In this document: piece after piece, positions 25,126 to 36,231 of the stretch | Layout: the number at the start of each line of letters is the position of its first letter | Position numbering within the stretch: the stretch's first letter is position 1 | From: Neospora caninum Liverpool | Taxonomy: Eukaryota; Apicomplexa; Conoidasida; Eucoccidiorida; Sarcocystidae | Length of the DNA: 64,000 bases | Reading direction: 5' to 3' | Assembly (NCBI RefSeq): GCF_000208865.1 | Contig: NC_018398.1 | Span: 1,550,001-1,614,000, forward strand | Program-made: the position numbers and the translations under genes | The notes under the pieces: model-generated | What the model was told of the DNA's origin: nothing | Databases searched by the model: none | Seen by the model: the letters and a program-made list of their open reading frames with translations, nothing else

Positions 25126-25691
25126 TTATTGCTGGAGAAACTTAGTTTCTCGCACACCCTTTTTGCGTCGCTCTACGCGCACTTTTTGGATTTCAGACTC
25201 AAACTGCGAGAATCGTACTGGGTGGAGGCACCGTGACCGCCGTGCGAACGCTCTACAAGACAGGTCTAAGACCACGCGAGTGCTTGCCCAACGAGCACAC
25301 TGCATGGCTTACCTCGAGAAAATCGAAGACGCACTCTCTGCACAGCACGTACTCCTCGTTCAGTTGCTCAATGATGAAGTCCCGTGTCTCATTGAGCAGC
25401 CGAATAATTTCCATCGTTGGCGGATCGCTGCGGGGTAACATGGAAAGCAGCCATGAACGCTGCGGAGTGGGATAACACTTGAGAGTCTGGCAACTCACTC
25501 CGACACAGACGCACCAGCGAACTGCTTGGTCACTCTATAGCTCAGCCTCAAGAACGGTATTGCGCGCCTCAGCTGAGTTCCCTGTTTGCTCTTCAGAAGA
25601 GACAGTTGCACTAGGGAAGAGAAACCCCCGCTTGGGTGAGGCGAACGAGGTCTTACCACTTCACTAGGACTCCCTTCAACGCCGCAACCAT
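25126..25691 (-). CDS. GTF2H5: TFIIH core subunit TFB5/GTF2H5 (TTDA), 3 exons, 75 residues
   Basis: Exons 25691-25657, 25427-25313 and 25203-25126 join in phase to 228 nt. The protein begins MVAALKGVLVKCDPPTMEII, matching the GTF2H5/Tfb5 signature (Met-Val-x-x-Leu-Lys-Gly-Val-Leu-hydrophobic-x-Cys-Asp-Pro). It continues with DFIIEQLNEEYVL, aligned with the human FIIQDIDDTHVFV block, and a C-terminal amphipathic helix. Its length fits: human 71, yeast 72. The family forms a small alpha-beta protein that binds p52/Tfb2 and stabilises TFIIH for transcription initiation and nucleotide excision repair. The ATG has an AACATGG context. An 85-nt in-phase splice (donor GTAGAG in exon 3, acceptor CACCAACAG) would replace the last residues with a 37-residue Gln/Arg coiled coil ending at 24976. 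I prefer the short form because of family length. Confidence 0.85.
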
Positions 25692-27642
25692 GTTGACGGG
25701 ATCCACAGACTTGGGGAGAGCTACTGGGACGCCAGGGGGCGAGCGCGAAGAGATCTCTGAGATGGCACATTCCAATTAACACACAACCGCAGTGGTGCAG
25801 ATTTCTTTCGAGATAGACAGGGACACAGCCGACAGTCGCCCGTGCAGCTTTCTCTGGGGCCTGCTTTCCCCCCGCAAAGACAATCCAGTCCCTGAAAGTG
25901 TGAAAAAAGCTTGTACGGAGCGTGAAACACGATTCCACATACACGAGGATCTGGGCACCGGGAAAAGCAAGCGAAACTGACTAGATTTAGAATGGTACAG
26001 TTTGATGCTCCACTTCTTCGACTTGTCAGGGATTCATTCCTCCAGGGGGATCCAGAACTTGTTATGACGCACACGGTATTCCACGAGACGGCAATGGAAA
26101 AGCCGCGCATTTCTCCCTGGTGTTGCTGTTCAGCCTTCCGTCACACAAACGGTTCGTGAAGAGTCTCATCAAGGGTGGACCCAGCAGCTTGCGGAGAACC
26201 GACCGCATGGCACGTATTTCCACGAATCAAGCTACAAAGCTCCATAAAAAAGTACCAAGAGCACAGAAAGGGTGTTTGACAGACAGAAAGTGGAGCTAGA
26301 ACGGCGGCAACAATGGTATCGAGAGCCTCCGGGGCGGCCTACCGGTTGGATGCCAAGGGATGAGGACCAACTAAGGAAACGAATGTGAGAATACCGGACC
26401 CTCCTAATCCGGAAGACGGCGCGCGTGCGCAAGAGAAAATAGACCGTGGAGAAACAAGAATGCTCAGCACACAGAAAGAAGGGCGCCGAAAGGTAGAAGG
26501 CGCAAAAAAAATTACGTCCGAGGAACGCATGCATCCCGCGAATGCTTGCAGCATGCAACGAAGCAAAAATAGAAAGTGGCAATGCGGAACGCGGACTGGT
26601 ATATTATCAGTATCGCACATGGATCTGAGATCCCCAAATCACTTGTGATCAGCAAAAACCTCGATTCTTTCGAGAAAAGAGAGACATGCGTGGCATCTGG
26701 GATTCTGCGTGTAGCCGGAACACCTCGAGTTTCCTTATTGGGAACTCGAAACACGTGACCAAATGATAATGACCACGCAGCAACATGTCCGTGTCGCTTG
26801 TACGGCCGTGCTGGCGGGCTGCCGGCCAACCTATTTCTCTCTTGTGATTGACCGAGGAAAAGCTTCAGTATATTGCAGGAGTTTTGTGCACCCTAACTTC
26901 GCTTTCTGGCGGGTATCTAAGCTGTCGCTACAAGGCGATCTGTCAGAGGCAAAAAAAAGGCAACCGTGTCTTCCCCCCCCACTGATCGGCCCTGTGCGGC
27001 TTCACCTCGCCTGTGGATGCTCTACCATCCGAAAGCAATTGCTCTTCTGGCGGGATAGTCACTGCGCAGCTTCATCTGCACACCTACCTTTGATATGCGC
27101 ATGTCTAAACAGTTGTAGAACACAGTGCTCATATCAGCCCGGGTTGCTCCAGCGCACGCGTACTCGAGCTCCCAATCCCAGTTTCCCACTGAGCGAACTT
27201 ACGAGAAGCATCAACCCCTCTCACGTGTGGCAGTCTCCACAGTACATCCTATACTCTCTCAAAATGTTCGAACGTTTAGGGGACGTCCATGGCGGTCGCC
27301 GCCCCCGTTCAGCAGCAGAAGGAAAGGGTGTACCAGCAACGTTGTGAACGCCGACAGGAAGAGTATCCTCCCTTAGAGCGCTACATACGATCATAAACTG
27401 TGCCGAATAGTGTAGCAGATACGGCTGCGGGGGGGACGTGCGTTCAAGCGGCCGTCTAGCCTGATGCTGTCGGGCCCTTGATCCACATGCAGGCGCCCCT
27501 CCAACGGACATAAGTTCACCGCGTCGTTCATGGCCGTCCTAAACGTGTCGCCAGACCTTTATTATAAACGGCACAACTAGAGACACTGCAACAGAAATGT
27601 CTCTTTGAATTACACGCCTCGCAAGTTTCCTACTCAATCAAT
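25692..27642. other. Region without a supportable gene
   Basis: This holds the TFB5 upstream region, with a possible 5' UTR exon beginning after an acceptor near 25.73 kb. There are only overlapping short frames. A 40-residue minus-strand island ending at a GTGAGA donor near 27.22 kb is the only other exon-like feature. The 194-codon plus-strand frame at 26.8-27.3 kb has a low-complexity mixture and no recognisable domain. Confidence 0.35.
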
Positions 27643-28041
27643 TCAGTTCGTGTACTCTGCCGCAATATCTGGCGCCTCGATCTGGACCTGCTTCACTAGC
27701 TTTTCCACTGGGCAACCGATACACAAACTTCGCAGTGCCTCCACACAACGTCTTTTCAACGCAGCGCCAATTCGTCTACGCCTCTAACGAAATATCGGTA
27801 CAATCGGAAAAGCAGCGCACCCTTCAGTGTTTGTGGACGTGCAGATCTACATGGTTGTCTGTAGCGTTAGGCTGAGCCCTATGCGAACAGCGGAGAACCG
27901 TTCCTCTGTCGCATTGTTAGCGAATTCACACACCAACTGCCCTGGAGCTGTTCTGGGCTGTAAGTGGCCTTCCAGGGCCTCCAGGAGAAATGGAGCGTTT
28001 TTTCGACTCCGCAATTTTTCAACAGAGGCGCCAAACTGCAT
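27643..28041 (-). CDS. Small unidentified gene, at least two exons
   Basis: The last exon, 27783-27643, follows a pyrimidine-rich acceptor (…ATATTTCGTTAG). It encodes 46 residues starting with four Arg, then an Ala/Leu/Cys helix and EAPDIAAEYTN before TGA. An upstream exon beginning at an ATG near 28041 (MQFGASVEKLRSRKNAPFLL…) can end at a GTGTGT donor in matching phase. The product would be a short, basic, helical, soluble protein. I recognise no family. It lies about 310 bp downstream of the tRNA synthetase stop, on the same strand. Only the last exon is reasonably supported. Confidence 0.35.
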
Positions 28042-28353
28042 ACGGTAAACCGACGCTATCTACAGCAAGCTGCCTCAAAAAAGAAGCACGCGCTGACTTT
28101 GTCAACGTCGATACCGTCGTGACATAGTTTCCTGCAGCCGGCAACCAAAACAAACTGAAGCGAGCGTGCAACAAAGCATGACAACATTCTAGTTCACGTG
28201 CATACGTTTTTTTTTCACTACAGCCCCCCGTGGCCGTTGCAACCAACCCACGGGGCGTAAGTGTGACTTCCTTTCACCACATCTAAAACATGCTTGGATA
28301 TCAAGATGTACCTAAAAAGCGAGAAAGTGTTGCACGACGGTCCGGGACTACAG

Positions 28354-31300
28354 CTAAGCTTTTTGCTGTTGCTCCTTCATCTTCTTCCGCGCCTCTTTTT
28401 CTTCTTTCTTCTTTTGGCGTTCGAGAGCAGCTTTCTCTCGTGCCAATCGATCCTGCTGCTTCATTTTGTCCTTGTCCGCGTCGTCTGTCGCAGTGAAGCC
28501 TTCCTGGAGCGCAACTGTGAGATTGAACACCGGCGTAGTACTCGCTTTGTTCCTTGCCGCGTCCTCAGGCAACGTCGAGCCGTCAGGAGTGAAGAAGCCG
28601 AGGCGCTCAAACTGCAGCGAAGACTGCGGCGGGAACGCCACCGAGTCGGCAGCCGATCGCTCCACGAAGCCGTTGTAGACCTGAAAGAGCAAACGGAGGA
28701 AAGGCAGTCCGAAACGGGCTGCGTTGCACGGCTTGGCACATCACTCTGCTCTCGGAGAGATCCGCCCTGAGTTTGCCTCCGATCTTTGCCCCTCGTGCGA
28801 GAATTGGTGGAGACTGCCGAAAACGAGAGCAACCGCGGGCGGGACGTACCTTCAGCGATTCTTTGTTGATGTTGTCTCGCCAACTTGCGTTAGGATTGCT
28901 CTCGTCTTCCTCCTCAGGGTTTGCCTTCGTGAACAACCGACCGAAAATCCTGATCTCTGCACTGAAAAGGAATTCACAGCGGAGGTTTTTCCGTTGCGTG
29001 GGAAAATCCCTGCGCCACCAGGCTGCAATGAACTGCCCCGGCAGCACCGGAGAGACACCATCCCCAGACCCCCACGCAAAAACAGGGAGAGCAAAAGCTG
29101 CCTTCTGGGGGGAAACTCGAGAAGTACGACCTGGCACAGGCAGCGCACGCGCCGGGTCCCCATTTTCATTCCGCTAACAATCTGCCGGTCTGCTTACGGC
29201 ACGGCGTCTTTTTCAGACAGCCAGTGGATGGTGCCCTTGACCTTGCGGCCATCAGGGGCAACAGAGCAGTTCTTCGTTTGCGGGTCGTGGGTACACAGAA
29301 GCTCCGTCACGAGACCGCTGGCATCTTTGATGACCTGAAGATCATCGAGACACACACACACACACACACCGCTTGAGGCAGGCGCCGAATCAACCTCCGG
29401 CTCGGCAAACGCACAAGTGCATCCAGAACTGCGTCCCAGCGCACACAAACCGAATCAAAGGCAGAGAGAGAGACGCGCGTCCCGGCGGCTGGCCCTTAGA
29501 GCAATGGACGGTCATGTCCTTGCAGAAAAGAGAAGATCCGAACTTACGTCCACGCATTTAATCCAGTACGCGTGCTTGAGACGAACTTCGGCACCTGGGG
29601 CTAGACGGCGGTACCCTGGCGGCGGGTTCTCCATGAAGTCCTCGCGGTCAATGTACAGCCGTTTGCTGAAATGGAGCTGAACAAGATTCAAGAAGAGACG
29701 CATATAACAAGCAGAAAAGCTACGTAGAGCTACGCGGCAACGCGTCCGCCTTGTCGATTTCAGGCAGGACAGCCGACTGCCCCTGCTTCCGCTAGTCGAC
29801 ATCCCTTCAGAGCATCGGCCTCTGTTCTACCGGTCTTGCCTGACGCGCCGCGTTTCCGTTGAAACAGCGGCCTCCGGGAATTGTCTTCTGTGGCGTCTAC
29901 CACACATATCCTCCGGACCCTCACACAAATCCAGCTCTGCCGACCGGAAGGTCTGAAAAGCCCTGAGTTGACGGACGCGTGTGCGAGAAAACCGTATCCA
30001 TATCTGCGACTCCCTTTGCATGCATCGCACCCAAATGCCCGCGCAGCACTCACCTCTCTCGTGCCGAAAGACTCATCCTCAGGGTGGTTGGCTGCTGTGA
30101 CAGTCTCAACCGAGTCTCCATAGTTGGTGATTGTGACAGCGACCGGATCCTGGATAGCAAAGCGACGATGAGCGACTTGGTGGAGCGCGTCCCTGTCCAC
30201 ACAGAAAGGAGACAGACTCAAAAGAGCTGTGGAGGAGCTCTCGAGCTACGCCCCCGCGACTTTTGCTGGAAGCACAGCTCCTCCTCTCAGGTTTCAGCGC
30301 CCTCGCGCCGTCTGCTCCTAACACCATGTCAACTCCAAACGAAATTGCGCTGGAGCTACGCGGAGTGGACGACGCGTGCCGGAAGCATTTCCAGCTACAA
30401 CGCACCTGATGCACTTTTCCAAAACCTCCACTTGGATCGTGCTCTCCCGTCGGGCGACTCCGACCTTGTCACAAAAGTCTCGCAGCGCACTGGCCGGGAC
30501 ACCGCGGCGCCTCAGACCGGACAGCGTCGGGAGACGAGGATCGTCCCATCCTTCCACCCATTCCTCGGTCACCAAGGCCAGCAGCTTTCTGAAATCATCA
30601 GGGGAAGAAGTCGGGAAGCAAGAACGTTGGGGGCGCAGCAGACAACGGTTGTGATTGAGGTGAGCCCCATCTTTCAAGAGCTGCAGTTTCTTGACCACCG
30701 CGCGAAGGAGCGTGCGACCGCGTGAAGAAAATGCGCATGCGGCACTCCACGGACACACACAGGACGTTCCGGGGCGACTCAGGGAACGGAGCTTCATTTC
30801 TGCGAACCACGCATGCAAGAGGAACGTGACGCACAAGTCACAGGTTCTACCAACCCTGGTGCCCCGCAAAGATTGCGCAGGTCGCGGCAGATCCTCGGAA
30901 GAGATGCCACGATGCTAAGCTACACCCCCCATTCAGAACCAGACTGCTGCGAGAGCACTCACAGACCGTGGGAAGAGGCCTGCTTAGTTGTTACGGCGCT
31001 GCGTTGACAAGCGCACAACCGCCGCAGACGCCAAGTCCCCGATTTAGCCTGCATGCTCCAAGTATGATAGGCTTCCACTCCCTGGACGGCGTTTCGCGCC
31101 GCGGCCGGTCCCCAATCGACATTTCAGAAGCCGGACAGCTTCCAAGGCTGTCCACAACCCTCATTTGGCTGTGTCCCTCACCGTTTGCTCATCACCGTGT
31201 ACGTGACATTGAGGCGGGCAAACTCGATCTGCCTTGTCCGTGTGATTTCCAGTTTCTCCTGGAACCAGTCGTAGAGCGGGCGATGCAGTTCGAACTCCAA

Positions 31301-34300
31301 AGTGCAGATGGAGTGAGTGATGTTCTCGATGGAGTCACTCTGGCCATGCGCGTAGTCGTACATGGGATAAATCACCCACTGGTTTCCTGTGAAGCCACGG
31401 ACCAGACTGCACAGGCACCATCCATCGCCTCGACTAGCCAGCCTGTCCAGCCCTGTCCTGTCCTGTCCAGCCCTGTCCTGTCCAGCCATTCCCCTCTACC
31501 GCCTCAGCCCACCTCGAGCGCGCCGTCGGCAGGCGACACAGCTCGAACGGCGCAATCCGCTGCCACGACAACCTCTGAGTCGGGAAAAGACAGCGATGCC
31601 TTCTGACACACGGGCGCGGCCGCTGGATCAGCTTCTGAGGCGGAGCACAACCCTCGATCCGCCGCACAAGCCTAAAGCAGACTGCACGTTTTCTGCAACG
31701 CGCATCCACCGAAGAAGCCAGGAAACAGTTCTGTAGCTGACACAGCCGCAGCTCATGAACGCGTGCATGGGACCAACCCCGACACAACCGCGTCCGCTCT
31801 TTGACCACCAGCCGCCGTCACACCTGGGGCGCGACACCGGACTCCTGACTCCGCTGGCTTTCTTCCCACGGGTCCATTCCCACAAAAGGAAGTGAATGCG
31901 CGTGCCTGTCCAGAAGCGGCGTGTGCACACCGTGGAACTAACAGAACCTGACACCAGGCAGCCACCTTCTATCGAAACCCCCTCAGGGAGAGCTAACGGG
32001 ACAGACGTTCCTTTCTCCTCTCCTTCCACACATGCAACGGGCACGACAGAAACAAGTCCCGTAAAAACACTGAGAGTCGAGACGAGAAACAACTAGCTGG
32101 CCGCTTTGAACCAAAACAAACACCCAAACGTACTCTGGGCCGAACGCGAAAGAGTCCTCTTTTTGGATATGCATATGACTGCAGCATATACAAATATATA
32201 TATATATATATATACATACATATATAAAGGCATGCATATGAAGCTCGTTGGGAGTTCCTACGTGAAGACGCTTCCTTTCTGAGCATCGGACTGCGCAAGT
32301 GTATCCGTATATGCGCGCGCTGGCGCGTCCCCTCCATGCATGAACATTTCCCTATATGCTGATTAGTGTATGCTCCGATTCACATGCATCCACGCCCATC
32401 GGTGGAAATATGTACGCCTCGATAGGGCAGAAAACGTGCACAAGAGAGGCAGAAAAAGGCAGGGTGGTACCACGGCGCCCCGCCGAATGCACAGAGATGC
32501 CTCTACTGGGGCTCGACGCGCACAATTTTTGTGAGACATGAGAGAATACGGTGAGCACAACGGTTTTCTGCGCCAACGCCCGACCTGTCCGGGGATGCTC
32601 CTTCTTGAGAATGCGATAGAGGATCGGGTCACGCATGTTCATGTTGCTGTGCGTCATGTCAATCTTTGCGCGAAGCACGCGGCTACCCTCTTCGAATTCG
32701 CCCGCACGCATCCTGCGGAAACACGGAGTCAAAAAGGCCTTAGCTTCTCGTGGACGGCGCGGCCAACGGGCCCTCGACCGGAAGATAGCTTCGGAACGTC
32801 AGTTCTGCAGCCGTGCGGGCGGAAGAGGAAGTGAGAGAAAAAACTTCAAGGGAGAGAAGACAGCAGCACGAAAGAGACGCGACGTCCTGAGCAGCGAGGA
32901 AACCACCGGCTAACGGCAGAGTCCACAGTCTCCGTCTTGGCGTCCTTTCCAACGAGAACTGCACGGACACGAGTTCGACGCCTTGGTCGCAGCGAGCACA
33001 CCTGACGCTTCTGTCGGTTCAAGTGGAACTGCAGGAAACCGGAGGAGAGCGAACTCTGCCTTCGCCGCTCTATTTGCGCTGCACAAGCGACGCACCTTCT
33101 GAAGAGGTCGAGGTTCTCTTCAATGGATCGTTCGCGAAACGGACTGTTCTCTCCAGGCTGTGAGATACTGCCGCGTTTTCGCCGGATTTCCTCCAAGGAA
33201 TCATCATCAACAAAGGCGAGGTTTTTCTTGATCAGCAACTCAGCTGTAGGAGCAATTAAGCGAGGGCAAAACAACACAGATTGCGCACGTCTACAGCTCC
33301 TGAACGCTGCGGCTTTCTCATCTGTGCTGCGCCTCTGGGAAAGGCATACCCGCGGCAGACTGCTAAGCGCCACGGCTACTGAACTCCGAGCTTCTTGTCC
33401 CGGCCGAGCATCGGAGACACTGCACTGAGCAAGCAGAGAAACTGCCGGAAACGGGCATTTGATGCGCAACGCACGCAGCACAAACACCCCGCGGGTTCCG
33501 GCGACGGCAGCGGCCCGCCTTCCCGACGGCTGCTACACAGCGACCGACGCCGACCTGCGCAGCTGATGAAAACCGCCAGCTGCGCGTGAGCAACAAGATA
33601 CACCGAGGGGACGGGCCACGAACAAACGCTGCCTTGAGGCCCGATCAGCTTCAGCCGAGGGAGAGGCACCCATGAGCGCTGCGTACCCCAGTCGTAGAGT
33701 TGCTGGAAGTAGTCGCTTGCGTAGTACAGGTGATTTCCCCAGTCGCCGCCGAGCCACTTGATATCTCTTTGGATCGACTCGATGTACCTGTGTAAAGGGC
33801 GAAAGCAGACAGACACCCAGTTCACCCTCTGCGGTAAAAGGGAACTGCACGCAAGGGCCACATATGCCGCACGAAGTGCGTCGCGGACTCAGTCTGTCTC
33901 CTGGGGCGTCCGACCCTGCGAGGAAGCAACCAGGCTCGTGAACGTGGTCTTCCACAGTTGATCCCTTGGTATGCTGTTCAGGTCGGAAAAGGGAGCCGCT
34001 TCACCTTTGTGGGTTCTCGAATACGTTTTCAGCTGCCTCGTATTTGCCGTATTCCCATTAACCGGTTTTTCCACTCTCCACCCCGCAAGCACGGGCACGA
34101 TGCCGGGGTTTCCCTTTGAGTTTTATCAACGCGCGTTTGACAGTGAATATCGACGTCCCGTTCCTGCATGACTCAAAGTGGAGGACCAGCATCGGGCCTG
34201 GCCGTCTAACGCGTCCAAGTCTCGACGTGCACGCAATATCCTTGTCGCTTCTGTTGCAGATTCCATCACTCGCGTGTCTCTCCTCTGTCGTCTTTTCTTC

Positions 34301-35284
34301 ACTCCTACCCCGCTCGACTGTCCGTCCCTTGTCCAGTCCCACTCTAGCGCGTCGTTTGCAGCAAACCGTGGACACGTGTCGCCACTTACCGTGTCTCCTC
34401 CTTCGCGGGGTTGGTATCGTCGAATCGCAGGTGACATCTGCCTCCGAAGGCCTTGGCGAGGCCAAAGTTCACGCACACACTCTTCGCGTGACCCAAATGC
34501 AGAAATCCATTCGGCTCCGGAGGGAAACGCGTGACGACGCTTTTGTGCTTCCCGGTGCGGAGATCTTCCTCGACAATCTGTTTCAAAAAATTCACAGACG
34601 CCGTCGCGTCAGGACCGTCCGTCGACTCGGGGCTTGCCCCTGCTCCGGTCGCGCCCGAAATCTCGCCTCGGTTGCCTTGTGCGCTGCCGTCAGGGACGCC
34701 CGCGCCCGACAGGGTTGTCGCCCCCGGGAGCGCCTTTGCAATGGACGAAGACCAGGCCGAGAAATGCTTCGCAGCCTCGCCCGAGGTTCGAAGCGCTGAC
34801 AACAGTGCCGTGTGCGCGGCTGGCTGAGTCTTGAGCAGAGCGAAAAGAGCCATATCCGCAAGGGACGGGTTCGGAGTGTTGCAGAGAAACGCCGAGGACG
34901 TCGAAAACCGGCGAGTGAAGAACTCAATGCAAGCTGCAAGAAAGGACACCGAGGACATAGGAAAACGCTGTGTCTGTTTGCAAAATGCGCTCCGAAACCA
35001 GCCGCAAAAGCATCCGAACTTCCGCCTTTGGAGTGGAAAACACATAGATTAGTTGAAGCCAGCCGAAACGGCATCGCCGTGACACCAGACCCTCGCACGT
35101 ACACCGACACCGAACAGCCATGTGAGCCGACGCTTCACGTGCCGTAGCGCAAGCAAGAAACACACAGTTCAGAAAACAAAACTCATGCCCGCGGGTTTCC
35201 TTGGGACGCACTCTGCGCCTGTACACACCAACGCCACAAGGCGTCATGAGACGCCGCAAGGAGCATCGCGTACAGATGTATACG

Positions 35285-35321
<37 letters not shown>

Positions 35322-36231
35322 TGGATTGGAGGCGAGAACTCTGCTCCCTTGGTTGTTGAACGTAAGCTGAACGCAGCCTTTGAAGTATCTCAGTGAGAAG
35401 GAAATGTGATCGGTGAAGGTGGATGCAATGGCAAGCCCTCAGAAATCTGTTGCGCGCCCGGAGTTCAAGTCAGCGCCTGCAGTCCCTTTGCAGATTCAGC
35501 GTTTGACGCGAAGACAACTCCAGGAGACCCGCTCGCGAACACTAGGCATCCGCGCCATACCACGGCTTCGCTGTGTACGGTGTGCATGTGCACACCTGGA
35601 GCTGCGGCCGAGCGTTTCAGATCGAGGGGCGCCGTTCCCGTTTAGGAAACGAGCGCTCGATGTCCCCGCACACACAGCGGCGATCTCGCGTTCGGCTCCT
35701 TGGGGAACGTCCCTCGCCCGCGTCGACCGGTTCAGTATCTTCGGCAATGGAAATGCTCTTTTTGTGGCGAAGAGACTGGGGGTTTCTTCCTTTCGCCTGC
35801 CGAGTACCTGTGAGTCCAGGGTGTTCCGCAGCTTCGGGAGTTTTCCCCGGAACGCCGCAGAAGGCCGCCCATTGCTCGCACGCGTCGACAGCGCCGTCCG
35901 CACTCTCCGTCGCTCCGTTCTCGTTCAAGAGGCAAGCAAAAACACCGCCCGTCGAAGCGGCTAGACGGGCGACGCACCGCGCGGCGGCGTAATCCGACAA
36001 GGCCTCACCACCTGCGATCGGACGAGGCGCCTCCCCTTTTTTCGTCTCCACGGCAATGCGAAACGGGGTCGCGGGACTGGACGATGTGTCGGGGTACACT
36101 GAGAAAGTAAACCCTCCCGCGGATTTCAGATGCTGTTCAAGGTAGGAAAGGACGACATCTGTTACCGTCGACAGCGGCGGCAGGGAAGAGAGGCGAGTGA
36201 CGCGAATGACGGCACCTGGAGACAGAGCCAT
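28354..36231 (-). CDS. Glutaminyl-tRNA synthetase, cytosolic, with N-terminal GST-like domain (12 exons, 858 residues)
   Basis: Exons 36231-35808, 34933-34390, 33787-33687, 33243-33096, 32712-32585, 31386-31182, 30588-30406, 30192-30054, 29676-29548, 29334-29198, 28961-28850 and 28680-28354 join in phase to 2577 nt. It charges tRNA-Gln with glutamine. Residues 1 to about 190 form a GST-C-like domain, of the kind that mediates assembly of multi-synthetase complexes. The class I HIGH motif is HLGH at 287-290 within [15 protein letters not shown], with FDDTNP after it. The KMSKS-type loop is MSKR at 514-517. Other GlnRS blocks include [39 protein letters not shown] and KGTIHWLSE. The C-terminus is a Lys/Glu/Gln-rich helix extension. 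The ATG at 36231 is chosen because the upstream in-frame extension begins with GTG. T. gondii is known to have a multi-synthetase complex containing GlnRS, so complex membership is a family-based inference. Confidence 0.95.
29351..29369. repeat. (CA)n microsatellite beside a splice acceptor
   Basis: On the coding strand this is a GT run ending about 16 nt before the acceptor of tRNA-synthetase exon 10. It occupies part of the place where a pyrimidine tract would normally be. Confidence 0.85.
31441..31487. repeat. CCTGT-based tandem minisatellite
   Basis: About nine imperfect copies of a 5-6 base unit (CCTGT with CCAG interruptions) lie in the fifth intron of the tRNA synthetase gene. It is non-coding and probably polymorphic. 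Confidence 0.8.
32186..32226. repeat. (TA)n microsatellite
   Basis: A TA repeat flanked by TACATACA in the same tRNA-synthetase intron as the CCTGT minisatellite. No coding potential. Confidence 0.85.
35290..35322. repeat. (AT)n microsatellite
   Basis: A nearly perfect AT run inside the first intron of the tRNA synthetase gene. Confidence 0.9.

Noticed and set aside
26763..27347. 194-codon plus-strand frame
   Set aside because: It has no domain, no signal peptide and no codon or composition bias, and probably lies in intergenic sequence.
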